Positions 1 through 8,019 of a DNA stretch of 64,000 bases are shown here, piece after piece. The translations under genes were made by a program, and so were the position numbers. The notes below the pieces were generated by a model. That model was not told the DNA's origin and searched no databases. It worked only from the letters and a program-made list of their open reading frames with translations. The stretch is from Caulobacter sp. 602-1 (GTDB lineage Bacteria; Pseudomonadota; Alphaproteobacteria; Caulobacterales; Caulobacteraceae). The DNA is taken from the NCBI RefSeq assembly GCF_003931565.1, contig NZ_RRYI01000002.1, forward strand, positions 186,001-250,000, read 5' to 3'. The first letter of the stretch is position 1. Each line of letters starts with the position of its first letter.

Positions 1-79
1 CATGGCCGGCGCGCTCCAGGGCGCGCAGCAACACGGTTTTGCCAGCGCTCGGGGCGCCGGTCAGGATGTAGCGATGCAT
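1..79 (-). CDS. P-loop ATPase, N-terminal fragment (runs off the window start)
   Basis: Read on the minus strand, an ATG at 79-77 opens a frame beginning MHRYILTGAPSAGKT. This is a Walker A (P-loop) motif GAPSAGKT at residues 8-15, so the product binds a nucleotide triphosphate. The start lies 48 bases upstream of the acetyltransferase stop on the same strand. Only about 26 codons are visible. An AAA_28-type or small kinase-like ATPase is likely, but the fragment does not allow a finer call. Confidence 0.6.
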   Translation of the reverse strand, partial: MHRYILTGAPSAGKTVLLRALERAGH

Positions 80-126
80 GGGGGATCCTCGCCGCGACGG
101 CGGCGTGTGATCCGAGCCTAGCGCGT

Positions 127-654
127 CTACAGCGCCTTTTCCAGGATCACGAAATGCAGGTCGTCGCGCTGCGGGACGCCGAAGCGCTCGTCGCCATAGG
201 GGAAGGGTTCGGTCTTGCCGGTCAGGCGGTAGCCGCGCCGCTCGTACCAGGCGATCAGGGTGTCGCGCACCGAGATGACGGTCATCTCCATGGTCTTGCC
301 GCCGCGCTCTCTAGCGTGGTTTTCGGCGGCCTCCAGCATCGTACGGCCGATGCCGTTGGCCTGACGCAGCGGCGAGACGGTGACCATGCCGACGTACCAG
401 GCGTCGTCCTCCGACGGCTGGATCCATACCGAGGCGTAGGGTTTGTCGCCCTCGGCGTCGCGCAGGGTCAGGATGGTGGAGCCGGGGGTGGCGGCGAGGT
501 CGGCGCGCAGGCTCGCTTCATCGGTGCGCTGGCCGCCCAGCAGGTAGCTTTCGCTGGTCCAGCCCTTGGCCGCCAGCTCGCCGCGATAGGCCGAGTTCAC
601 CAGGGCGGCGATGTCGGCCAGTTCGTCTTCGCGGTAGGGCAGGAGCAGGGTCAT
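127..654 (-). CDS. GNAT family N-acetyltransferase
   Basis: A 175-residue single-domain protein. The central segment WYVGMVTVSPLRQANGIGRTML carries the GNAT acetyl-CoA binding signature (V-x-P-x-x-Q/R-x-x-G-x-G/A, here PLRQANGIGR), and the C-terminal IAWYERRGYRLTG matches the usual motif B strand and helix. It should transfer an acetyl group from acetyl-CoA to an amine, probably in the cytoplasm. The substrate cannot be told. It is followed 47 bases downstream on the same strand by the ATPase fragment and preceded by the YihY/BrkB gene, also on the minus strand, 37 bases away. Confidence 0.85.
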   Translation of the reverse strand: MTLLLPYREDELADIAALVNSAYRGELAAKGWTSESYLLGGQRTDEASLRADLAATPGSTILTLRDAEGDKPYASVWIQPSEDDAWYVGMVTVSPLRQANGIGRTMLEAAENHARERGGKTMEMTVISVRDTLIAWYERRGYRLTGKTEPFPYGDERFGVPQRDDLHFVILEKAL

Positions 655-691
655 GCCGGTTCCTTAGGCGGCGAGCGCGGCCATGGGAAGT

Positions 692-1906
692 CTAACGGCC
701 GCGCACCCTGTTCCAGGCGCCGCCGGTCACCCGGCGGACCATGCCCGCCTCGCGCTTGATCATCTCCCAGGGATGGAAGGCCAGGCCCACCGTGTCGGCC
801 ATGGCCGCGCCGCGCGCGCCCATCGGCTGTTCGGGGCCGGTGGTGGAGTCGACGGCGGTCTGGTGCTCGATCTCGGCGTTCAGCTCGGCCCCGACCAGGA
901 TGGCCATGATCGAGAACCACACCCAGACCATGAAGGCGATCACCGCCCCCAGCGGTCCGTAGGTGGCGTCGTAGTGGGCGATGGTGTTGACGTAGAGCGA
1001 AAAGCCCAGGGAGCCGGCCAGCCATCCGGCCGCCGCGGCGGCCGCGCCGATCCAGACCCACCGCCAGCGGGCTCGGGCCCGGCTGGGACCGAAACGGTAG
1101 AGCACGGCGAAGGCCGCGGCGGTCATCATCAGCACGATCAGCCAGCGGATCGGCGCCCAGATGTCCTCCAGGGCCGACAGGTGGGCGGCCTTCAACACCA
1201 TGGGCGTGACGATCAGCACGCCGGACGCCGCGGCCGCATAGGCCAGGGCGAGGAAGGTGAACAGGTAGCTCTGCAGGGTGCGCGGCACGAGGTGGCGTTT
1301 CTCCTCCTCGTCATAGGCGATGTTCAGCCCGTCGAAGAGCGTGCGCATGGAGGCGTTGGCGCTCCAGATCGACAGCAGCAGCGAAAAGCCGAAGGCCACG
1401 CCCAGCTTGGCCTGGCCCTGGCTGGCCAGGCGCAGCATCTGCTCGCCGACGATCTGGACGACGCTGGGGGGAAAGACGCCGGCCATGTCGCGCAGCTGCG
1501 CCTCGACCGTCCGCACGTCGGCGAACAGGCCGTACAGCGACACGAAGGCGCCGATGGCCGGGAAGAGGGCGAGCAGGGTGTAGAAGGTCACGCCCCCGGC
1601 CACGGCCGGCAAGCGGTCGACGCCGATCTCCAGCCAGGTGCGCCAGAGGATGTCGCGCCAGCCCAGCAGCGGGATATGGCCGGGATGGCGCGCGGCGCGG
1701 CCGCGCTGGGGCTCGGCCTCGTCGAACTGGGCCGGCGGCATGGCGCGGTCCTCCGACAGGCCCGGCGGATCGGCGACCGGCTGTTCCGGGCCCTTCTTAC
1801 GCGGCAGCACCAGCGGCGCGGCCGCCAGCAGCACGATCCACGGCGCCAGATGGTACGGACGTGACTTAAGCCATTTGAGGATCGGACGCGGCGAAGCGTC
1901 GGTCAT
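692..1906 (-). CDS. YihY/BrkB family inner-membrane protein
   Basis: A 404-residue membrane protein of the YihY/virulence factor BrkB family (UPF0761), once misassigned as RNase BN. The N-terminal third is polar with a short hydrophobic stretch. The core then shows the family pattern: a GGVTFYTLLALFPAIGAF segment, then LGVAFGFSLLLSIWSANASM, then several long hydrophobic helices, about six in total. I chose the ATG at 1906 because GGAGAG lies just upstream. A frame extension to 1960 adds 18 residues with no ribosome site. Function in the family is unproven; transport or envelope roles are suggested. Confidence 0.85.
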   Translation of the reverse strand: MTDASPRPILKWLKSRPYHLAPWIVLLAAAPLVLPRKKGPEQPVADPPGLSEDRAMPPAQFDEAEPQRGRAARHPGHIPLLGWRDILWRTWLEIGVDRLPAVAGGVTFYTLLALFPAIGAFVSLYGLFADVRTVEAQLRDMAGVFPPSVVQIVGEQMLRLASQGQAKLGVAFGFSLLLSIWSANASMRTLFDGLNIAYDEEEKRHLVPRTLQSYLFTFLALAYAAAASGVLIVTPMVLKAAHLSALEDIWAPIRWLIVLMMTAAAFAVLYRFGPSRARARWRWVWIGAAAAAAGWLAGSLGFSLYVNTIAHYDATYGPLGAVIAFMVWVWFSIMAILVGAELNAEIEHQTAVDSTTGPEQPMGARGAAMADTVGLAFHPWEMIKREAGMVRRVTGGAWNRVRGR

Positions 1907-2009
1907 GAAGCGCTCTCCAGGCCACCAGAACCCCGCGCGGCGAGTCGCGTTCCCGTCCAAGACCTCTCAAGCCTTGCCATGACTCGCGGCGTCCACGATT
2001 TTCGCGGTC

Positions 2010-2780
2010 ATGGACGCCCGCATCGCCTCGATCTACCGCCATCCCGTGAAGGGCTTCACGCCCGAGCGGCTGACCGCCGCCACGCTGGAGGCCGGGGCCT
2101 GCTTTCCGTGCGATCGGCTGTACGCGGTCGAGGACGGCCCCAGCGGCTTCGATCCCGCCGCGCCGGCCCACATCTCGAAGATGAAGTTCACGGTGCTGGC
2201 CAAGATCCCCGCCGTCGCCAAGGCCCGCACGGCCTATGACGAGGCCACGGGGATCTTCAGCGCCCGCGCCGAGGGCGCGCCCGACTTCGCCGGCGACCTG
2301 CGGACGGCCGCGGGCCGCGCGGGTCTGGAGGCCTGGCTGACCACCCTGCTGGACGGCGAGATCAAGGGGCCGCTGAAGGTGGTCGAGGGACCGGGCGCCT
2401 ACCGGTTCATGGACAGCCGCTCGGGCTATGTCTCGATCGTCAACCTGGCCAGCGTGCGTGACCTCTCCCAGCGGGTCGGCCGGGATCTGGACCCGCTGCG
2501 GTTCCGCGCCAATCTCTATGTCGAGGGCTGGCCGGCCTGGGTCGAGAACGACTGGACCGGCGCGACCCTGACGATCGGCGGCGCGACCGCAGAGGTCCTG
2601 AAACCCATCGTCCGCTGCGCCGCCACCCACGTGGATCCGACGACCGCCGAGCGGGACGTCGAGCTGGTGAAGGCCCTGTTCGACACCTACGGCCACATGT
2701 TCTGCGGCGTCTACCTGAACGTGACGCGGGGCGGGGCGGTGGGCGAGGGGGATGGGGTGGCCCTAGCCAAGACGGCTTGA
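2010..2780 (+). CDS. MOSC domain-containing protein
   Basis: A 256-residue protein whose N-terminus (ASIYRHPVKGFTPERL) matches the MOSC N-terminal beta-barrel domain. The C-terminal half carries the MOSC core with a conserved-type cysteine segment IVRCAATHVDPTTAERD. MOSC proteins bind or transfer sulfur or molybdenum cofactor, as in the YcbX/YiiM and Moco sulfurase families. Substrate is unknown here. Its 3' end overlaps the convergent parE-like toxin gene by 18 bases. It is transcribed away from the YihY gene. Confidence 0.8.
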   Translation: MDARIASIYRHPVKGFTPERLTAATLEAGACFPCDRLYAVEDGPSGFDPAAPAHISKMKFTVLAKIPAVAKARTAYDEATGIFSARAEGAPDFAGDLRTAAGRAGLEAWLTTLLDGEIKGPLKVVEGPGAYRFMDSRSGYVSIVNLASVRDLSQRVGRDLDPLRFRANLYVEGWPAWVENDWTGATLTIGGATAEVLKPIVRCAATHVDPTTAERDVELVKALFDTYGHMFCGVYLNVTRGGAVGEGDGVALAKTA

Positions 2781-3056
2781 GGCATCCATTTGCTGATGAA
2801 GAATGCGGGCGACGACAACGCCGCTGTCCGAAACCGTGTAAAAAATAACGTGTGATCGGAAGACCTGTTTACGACAGGTCTCTTCGATCCACTCCGTAGC
2901 GACGCCACGATGGGGGTCGCGGGCGACGGCTTCGAGCGCGGCGCTCAGGTCGCGAATATATCGATCGGCGGTGCGCCGCCCCCATTGCTGGACGGCGTAA
3001 GTCCAGATTTCGCGGATGTCGAACCGCGCGAGCGGTGTGAGTTCGTATCGGTTCAC
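2763..3056 (-). CDS. parE: ParE/RelE-family toxin of a type II toxin-antitoxin pair
   Basis: A 97-residue protein with the ParE/RelE fold pattern: N-terminal YELTPLARFDIREIWTYAVQQWG, then TADRYIRDLSAALEAVARDP, then a basic beta-rich C-terminus with RKQVFRSHVIFYTVSDSG and VVARILHQQMD. ParE toxins act on DNA gyrase; RelE relatives cleave mRNA. The overall spacing and the HQQMD ending favour ParE. The start overlaps the upstream antitoxin stop by 4 bases, the usual coupling for such modules. Its 3' end runs 18 bases into the convergent MOSC gene. Confidence 0.85.
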   Translation of the reverse strand: MNRYELTPLARFDIREIWTYAVQQWGRRTADRYIRDLSAALEAVARDPHRGVATEWIEETCRKQVFRSHVIFYTVSDSGVVVARILHQQMDASSRLG

Positions 3057-3304
3057 GACTTGGCGTCGTATTCCGCGTTCACCTCGGCCAGGAAGCTCTC
3101 GACATCGAACGGCTCAGGCTTTCCGCTCTCCAGGCCCTCCTTAACGGCGGCCTTGAGCGCGGCGAGCTTTGCTTCGTGGCTTTCGAGTAGCCGCAGCCCC
3201 GCTCGCACGACCTCGCTCGCCGAGCCGTAACGACCTTCCGCGATCTGACCTTCGATGAAAGACTGAAAATGCTCGCTGAGGATGATCGACGTGTTCTTGC
3301 TCAT
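3053..3304 (-). CDS. parD: ParD-family antitoxin
   Basis: An 83-residue ribbon-helix-helix antitoxin. The N-terminus MSKNTSIILSEHFQSFIEGQ is the DNA-binding strand and helix A, GRYGSASEVVRAGLRLLE is the conserved ParD helix B, and the acidic tail from about residue 55 should wrap the toxin. The frame is open far upstream, but the ATG at 3304 gives the family's normal length. It precedes parE with a 4-base overlap. ParD usually represses its own operon. The 90-base gap to prmC (divergent) would hold that operator. Confidence 0.85.
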   Translation of the reverse strand: MSKNTSIILSEHFQSFIEGQIAEGRYGSASEVVRAGLRLLESHEAKLAALKAAVKEGLESGKPEPFDVESFLAEVNAEYDAKS

Positions 3305-3394
3305 GAGCGGCTCCGGGTCTTCAATGAGAAAGTACCAAAAACTGGTACTATCTTCAATCTCGCCTACCGGCTTCCGAAACGCTAAATCCCGTTC

Positions 3395-4264
3395 ATGACC
3401 CTGACTCTCGTCAAAGCCTGGACCGCCGCCAAGGATCGTCTGAAGGACGCCGGCATCGATCAGCCGTCGATCGACGCGCGCCTGATGCTGGAGGTGGCCG
3501 CGGGCGTCACCCGCACCGAGATCGTCACCGATCCCTACCGCGAACTGACGACGGAGCAGCAGGCGACCCTTGAGGATTACCTGGCCCGCCGCGCGCGCCG
3601 CGAGCCGGTCAGCCACATCATCGGCCGCAAGGGCTTCTGGAAGATCCTGCTGCAGGTGAACAAGAACGTCCTGACCCCGCGGCCCGAGACCGAGGTCATC
3701 GTCGACGAAGTGCTGAAGGCCTTCCCCGAGCAGATGCCGTTCTCGATACTGGACCTGGGCGTCGGCTCCGGCACGATCCTGCTGGCGGTGCTGGCCGAGC
3801 GGCCGGCGGCCAAGGGGCTGGGGGTCGACGCCTCCGCCGAGGCCCTGGCCGTGGCCCGCGACAACGCCGCCAGCCTGGACCTCAACAGTCGCGCCGCCTT
3901 GATGCACGGCGACTGGACGGCGGGCCTGGGTGATGGCGGTTTCGACGTCGTGGTCTCCAATCCGCCCTACATCCCGACGGCGGTGATCGACACCCTGGAG
4001 CCCGAGGTTCGCGACTATGAGCCGCGTCTCGCCCTGGACGGCGGGGGCGATGGTCTGGACGCCTATCGCCTGCTGGCGCCGGAGATCCTGAGGGTGCTGA
4101 AGCCCGGCGGCATGTTCGCCGTCGAGATCGGCCACGACCAGTCCAGGGACGTCGAAGCGCTGTTCAAGGCGGCCGGCGCCCAGCAGGTCAAAACGATCAA
4201 GGACCTGTCGACGCACGACCGCGTTGTCACCGGGGTGAAAAATCCCTTGGAAACCGGGGCGTGA
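3395..4264 (+). CDS. prmC: Release factor glutamine methyltransferase PrmC
   Basis: A 289-residue class I SAM methyltransferase that methylates the GGQ glutamine of peptide chain release factors. The N-terminal helical domain is followed by EPVSHIIGRKGFWKI, the family's substrate-side segment. Next come the SAM-binding motif LDLGVGSGTILLAVL and the catalytic NPPY motif in VVVSNPPYIPT, both hallmarks of PrmC/HemK. Length fits the family (about 280). In many alphaproteobacteria prmC is followed by a DUF4167 gene, as here. No clear Shine-Dalgarno precedes the ATG. Confidence 0.95.
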   Translation: MTLTLVKAWTAAKDRLKDAGIDQPSIDARLMLEVAAGVTRTEIVTDPYRELTTEQQATLEDYLARRARREPVSHIIGRKGFWKILLQVNKNVLTPRPETEVIVDEVLKAFPEQMPFSILDLGVGSGTILLAVLAERPAAKGLGVDASAEALAVARDNAASLDLNSRAALMHGDWTAGLGDGGFDVVVSNPPYIPTAVIDTLEPEVRDYEPRLALDGGGDGLDAYRLLAPEILRVLKPGGMFAVEIGHDQSRDVEALFKAAGAQQVKTIKDLSTHDRVVTGVKNPLETGA

Positions 4265-4521
4265 ACCGTTAGACGAGTCTTGTCTCCTTCCAGATCGCCA
4301 GGTGACGGGAAAAGCAGACGTTCATGACGCCTAGGCGTTGAACGGATGCGACGCTCCCCTGGCAGGCGCGCCCGGTCCGCCGGTCGCCGCGCCAAAAGAG
4401 CAGGGCGGGGGCTCTACGGAAACCAGTGTCTCTGAAACTCAACAGGGTTCGACCCGCTCAGAGACCAGCAAGGCCGGACGCGCCAGCGCAAGACTGACCT
4501 CCGGACAGGTTCAGAGAGACC

Positions 4522-5667
4522 ATGAGAGATTTCAAAGGCATGAAGCGCCAGCGCGGCCGCAACAATCGCGGTGGCAGCGGCGGCAAGCCTCAACAGCACA
4601 ACGCCAACCGCGCTTTCGATTCGAACGGGCCCGAAGGGGTCAAGGTTCGCGGCGCGGCCCAGAGCGTCTACGAAAAGTACCAGCAGCTGGCCCGCGACGC
4701 GACGTCGTCCGGCGACCGGGTGCTGGCCGAGAACTATCTGCAGCACGCTGAGCACTATTTCCGCGTCCTGCGAGCCATCCAGCCGAATCGTCCGGTGTCC
4801 GACATCGTCGGCAAGGACGTCTACGCCGCCTACGAGATCGACTTCGAGGCCGAACCGCCGGAAGAGCAGGAGGTCGCCGAGACCCCCGCTCAGCCGGAAG
4901 GCCAGGGCGAAGGCGGCGAGAACGGTGAAGGCGGCGAGCAACGCCGCGACCGCTTCGAGAACCGCGATCGGGACCGCAACCGCGATCGCGACCGCAACTT
5001 CGACAACAATCGCGACCGCAACCGCGATGATCGTCCCCGCGACAACAATCAGGGCGAAGGCCGCCGTGACCGTTGGCGTGACCGCGACGACCGTCCTCGG
5101 GATGACCGTCCGCGTGATGATCGCCCGCGCGACGACCGGCCCCGTGATGATCGCCCCCGTGATGATCGTCCCCGCGATGATCGTCCTCGCGAAGACCGCT
5201 TCCGCGACCGTGACGATCGCCCCCGCGACGATCGTCCGCGTGAGGACCGTCCGGCCGCCGCCGAGGGCGAGCAGCCGCAGGGCGGCGAGGGCCAGGGCGA
5301 ATTCCGCGAGGGCCGCCGCCGCGGCCGGGATCGCGACCGCAACCGCGATCGCGACTGGCAGCCGCGCGCTGACCGCGACCCGCTGGCCGTGATCGAGCCG
5401 GAAGCCTCGCCGCTGCCGATCTCCGACGCCTCGACGAGCGCCAGCTCGCCGGTGCTGCGCGGCCAGGACGGCGCCGTCAGCGAAGCCCCGGCCTTCCTGG
5501 GCCGCAAGACCTCGCGCGCCGCCGCCGCCGCTACCGCCGCCGAACCGTCGGTCCCGGCTCCGGCCGCGGAAGGCGAGGAAGCCAAGAAGCCCCGTCGTCG
5601 CCGCGCCCCGCGCAGCTTCGAAGCCGGTGAGGGCGCTCCGGCCAGCTCGGAGCCGGAAGAGGCCTGA
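4522..5667 (+). CDS. DUF4167 domain protein with arginine/aspartate repeat region
   Basis: A 381-residue protein. Residues 1-95 contain the DUF4167 domain: basic RGRNNRGG start, then NPEGVKVRG-like and QSVYEKYQQLARDATSSGDR segments ending in ENYLQHAEHYFRVL. The middle (about 145-275) is low complexity with repeated RD/DR dipeptides and about eight tandem DDRPRD units. The tail is alanine/proline rich and ends in a basic KKPRRRRAPRSF stretch. The domain occurs next to prmC in alphaproteobacteria; its role is unproven. The charged disordered body suggests RNA binding or condensate behaviour, which is inference. A GAGAG ribosome site precedes the ATG. Confidence 0.85.
   Translation: MRDFKGMKRQRGRNNRGGSGGKPQQHNANRAFDSNGPEGVKVRGAAQSVYEKYQQLARDATSSGDRVLAENYLQHAEHYFRVLRAIQPNRPVSDIVGKDVYAAYEIDFEAEPPEEQEVAETPAQPEGQGEGGENGEGGEQRRDRFENRDRDRNRDRDRNFDNNRDRNRDDRPRDNNQGEGRRDRWRDRDDRPRDDRPRDDRPRDDRPRDDRPRDDRPRDDRPREDRFRDRDDRPRDDRPREDRPAAAEGEQPQGGEGQGEFREGRRRGRDRDRNRDRDWQPRADRDPLAVIEPEASPLPISDASTSASSPVLRGQDGAVSEAPAFLGRKTSRAAAAATAAEPSVPAPAAEGEEAKKPRRRRAPRSFEAGEGAPASSEPEEA
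5080..5250 (+). repeat. Tandem DDRPRD-coding repeats inside the DUF4167 gene
   Basis: Within the DUF4167 gene, 18-base units of the form GATGATCGYCCYCGY are repeated head to tail, coding DDRPRD about eight times with silent third-base changes. One interruption encodes EDRFRDR. Such arrays expand and shrink by slippage or unequal recombination. Confidence 0.85.
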
Positions 5668-5695
5668 CCGGCCGCTTGAGCGCCAAAGACGTGAA

Positions 5696-5720
5696 GGAGT
5701 CGCGAAAGCGGCTCCTTTTT
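5696..5720 (+). terminator. Rho-independent terminator after the DUF4167 gene
   Basis: Stem GGAGTCGC (5696-5703) and GCGGCTCC (5708-5715) close a GAAA tetraloop with one G-T wobble, followed by TTTTT at 5716-5720. It lies 29 bases past the stop codon. Confidence 0.85.
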
Positions 5721-5898
5721 CGTTGGTGATGACGTCTGGCGCGCGCTGAACGGGCTCGGGCCGGGTCCACATCGGGACGTGTGCGGACGATGGGCCGCGA
5801 CAGGTCGGAAGGAGCGCAAACTCACCGGGTCCGTCTAGAACCTCTGGCTAGGTCGCGATTCCGACAATAAGGTTGGCTTCGGCAGGGCGGAGCCGGGT

Positions 5899-6948
5899 AT
5901 GGCGGAATCGCAAAAGCGTATCTCGCGTGGACAGAAGGCGGCCAAGGTGGCTGCTGTTGACGCGCGCTACAGAGCCATCGTGGACACGGCCGTCGACGCG
6001 ATCGTCGTCATCGACGAGCGCGGACGGATCGAGGCCTTCAACCCCGCCGCCGAGCGCCTGTTCGGCTATACGGCCGACGAGATGGTCGGCCGCAACGTCC
6101 ACATCCTCATGCCGGAACCCTATCACGGCGAGCACGACGGCTATCTGGCGCGGTATCGCGAAACGGGCGAGCGGCGGATCATCGGCATCGGCCGGGAGGT
6201 CAGCGGCCTGCGCAGTGACGGGACGACCTTTCCTCTGGAGCTCTCGATCGCCGAGTGGAACGACGGCGACAAGCGCTTCTTCACGGGCGTCATGCGTGAC
6301 GTCACCGACCGTCGGCGCGCCGAGGAACTGCAGCGCCTGATGATCAACGAGCTGAACCACCGGGTGAAGAACACCTTGGCCACGGTGCAGTCGGTGGCCG
6401 GCCAGACCCTCAGAAACGCCTCCGACCTGGGCGACGCCCGGGAAGCCCTGACCACCCGGCTGCTGGCGCTGGCGCGCGGCCACGACATCCTCACCCGGGA
6501 AAGCTGGGACGGGGCCGAGCTGGCCGATATCGTCGCCTCGGTGGTCGCCGCGCATGGCGAGGCGGAACGATTCTCCGTGGAGGGCCCCCCCGTTCGGCTG
6601 GCGCCCAAGGCGACCTTGGCGTTATCGATGGCCCTGCACGAACTGATGACCAATGCGGCCAAGTACGGCTCGCTCTCCAACGAAAGCGGCCAGGTGCGGT
6701 TGGTCTGGCGGCGAAGCAAGGCAGACGCTGGCGAGCGGCTGCGCATGACGTGGGAAGAAATCCATGGGCCACCCGTTTCGATTCCGACCCGCCAAGGCTT
6801 CGGCACCCGTCTCATCACGGGTGGCCTGGCCCGCGAACTCGGGGGCGAGGTCCGCCTCGAGTACCCGCCGCACGGTGTCGTCTGCGAGATCGACGCCGAG
6901 CTCGGCCAGACCGGCCAGTCAAACCGTTTCATCCGCGGCGCGGCCTGA
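5899..6948 (+). CDS. FixL-like PAS domain, HWE-family sensor histidine kinase
   Basis: A 349-residue soluble kinase. A PAS domain (about 24-138) closely follows the heme-PAS pattern of FixL, including NVHILMPEP, EHDGYLARY with H79 where FixL has its heme-ligand histidine, and IIGIGR with R99 where FixL has its oxygen-contacting arginine. Residues 148-330 form an HWE kinase: ELNHRVKNTLA with phospho-accepting H154, HELMTNAAKYG (N box), and W285/E287 in MTWEE giving the HWE name. No membrane segment is present. A response regulator gene overlaps its 3' end. Heme binding is inference from the motifs. A GGCGGAG ribosome site precedes the ATG. Confidence 0.85.
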   Translation: MAESQKRISRGQKAAKVAAVDARYRAIVDTAVDAIVVIDERGRIEAFNPAAERLFGYTADEMVGRNVHILMPEPYHGEHDGYLARYRETGERRIIGIGREVSGLRSDGTTFPLELSIAEWNDGDKRFFTGVMRDVTDRRRAEELQRLMINELNHRVKNTLATVQSVAGQTLRNASDLGDAREALTTRLLALARGHDILTRESWDGAELADIVASVVAAHGEAERFSVEGPPVRLAPKATLALSMALHELMTNAAKYGSLSNESGQVRLVWRRSKADAGERLRMTWEEIHGPPVSIPTRQGFGTRLITGGLARELGGEVRLEYPPHGVVCEIDAELGQTGQSNRFIRGAA

Positions 6949-7300
6949 TCCTCTGCGGGTCCTGATCGTCGAGGATGAGCTGTTCGTGGCCATGCTTGTC
7001 GAGGACCTGTTGGGCGATCTGGGCTGCCACGTCGTCGGCCCGGCCGCCTCGGCGTCGGAGGCCGTCCGCGCCGCGCGTTGGGAATCCTTCGATTTCGCCC
7101 TGCTCGACGTCAATCTCGGCGATGGGCAGACCTCGTTCGAGACCGCCGAGATTCTTCGCGAGCGCGGCGTGCCCTTCGCGTTCGTGACCGGTTACGGCGA
7201 GCAGGGCGTGCGCGCGGACCTGCGCGACGCGCCGGTGCTCGCCAAGCCCATCGACCCCCGCCATCTGGCGCGGGTGATCGACCGGCTGACCAACAGCTAA
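6875..7300 (+). CDS. Single-domain response regulator (FAT GUY-like), start uncertain
   Basis: A lone receiver domain: VLIVEDE acidic pocket, phospho-acceptor aspartate in FALLDVNLGDG, and conserved lysine in LAKPID. The segment VPFAFVTGYGE resembles the FAT GUY signature of alphaproteobacterial receivers tied to the general stress response. The frame is +1 relative to the kinase before it and has no ATG near the receiver. The nearest in-frame upstream start is a GTG at 6875, inside the kinase gene, giving 141 residues. An ATG at 6764 gives 178 residues but lies deeper in the kinase. The receiver proper begins just after the kinase stop. It is probably the cognate partner of that kinase. Confidence 0.75.
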   Translation: MSSARSTPSSARPASQTVSSAARPDPLRVLIVEDELFVAMLVEDLLGDLGCHVVGPAASASEAVRAARWESFDFALLDVNLGDGQTSFETAEILRERGVPFAFVTGYGEQGVRADLRDAPVLAKPIDPRHLARVIDRLTNS

Positions 7301-7375
7301 AAGCCACGCTTAGGCCCGACTTCCGCCATCGACCTCCGCGCTAGTGCCGCGACCGGGGGTTTAGAGGGGCGGACC

Positions 7376-7948
7376 GTGCGGCGACGACGGTGGGGCGTGC
7401 TGCTGGCCTCGGGCGTGTTCCATGCCCTGCTGGTGCTGCTGTTCATGTTCGATCTGGGCCGCCGGCCCGTCGCCGAGGCGCCGCCGGCCATGACCGTCTG
7501 GCTGGAGCGCGCGCCGACTCCGCCCAGGTCCAAGCCCGCGTCGAGAGGCGGACCCAGGACGCCGAGCGCGACGACGAAGACCGCCCCGGCGCCGGCCGCG
7601 CCGGTCGCCGTTCCCGCCGCCCCCGCTTCGCCGTCGTCCTCTGGGGGCGCCGCCGTCGCCGAGGCGCCGGCGCCCGACCTGCGGGGCCTGGGAGGCTGCC
7701 GACTGGCGGCGCTGGATCGCCTTCCCGCCGACGAAAGAGCCCGCTGCCAGGAGCGGCTGGCCCAGGCGATGGACAAGGGGCGGGCGGCGCGCCCCAATCT
7801 CGACCCGACCGGCCGTTTCGCCCGTGACGCCAGGCCCTATCTGACACGACCGCCCGAGAACGGCTGCAAGCCGGTGGGGAGCATCAAGCCGGGCCTGATG
7901 GGTGCAACCGACGCCACCCTTGGCCTTGGCTGCGCGAAGTCATTCTAA
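7376..7948 (+). CDS. Proline/alanine-rich membrane-anchored protein, function unknown
   Basis: A 190-residue protein from a GTG start (AGAGGGGCG just upstream). MRRRRWG precedes one hydrophobic helix, VLLASGVFHALLVLLFMF, so it is probably a type II inner-membrane anchor. Residues 30-100 are a Pro/Ala/Ser-rich periplasmic stretch. The C-terminal 85 residues contain three cysteines (GGCRLAAL, RARCQERL, ENGCKPVG) plus one near the end, and may be disulfide-bonded. The anchor plus Pro-rich spacer resembles a TonB layout, but no TonB C-terminal domain is visible. Unrecognised function. Confidence 0.7.
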   Translation: MRRRRWGVLLASGVFHALLVLLFMFDLGRRPVAEAPPAMTVWLERAPTPPRSKPASRGGPRTPSATTKTAPAPAAPVAVPAAPASPSSSGGAAVAEAPAPDLRGLGGCRLAALDRLPADERARCQERLAQAMDKGRAARPNLDPTGRFARDARPYLTRPPENGCKPVGSIKPGLMGATDATLGLGCAKSF

Positions 7949-8019
7949 GCTTGAGCGGTTGCGCGCGCGAAGGCCGCCGTCGATAATCTCATGTCGCATC
8001 CGCAACACAGCCGAGCTTC

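Noticed and set aside
3305..4216. Extended N-terminus of the ParD antitoxin frame through prmC
   Set aside because: The 83-residue product from 3304 is the family length; the extension is antisense to prmC.
5080..5250. CRISPR-like array
   Set aside because: The repeated units are coding DDRPRD codons without spacers of unique sequence; it is a protein repeat.
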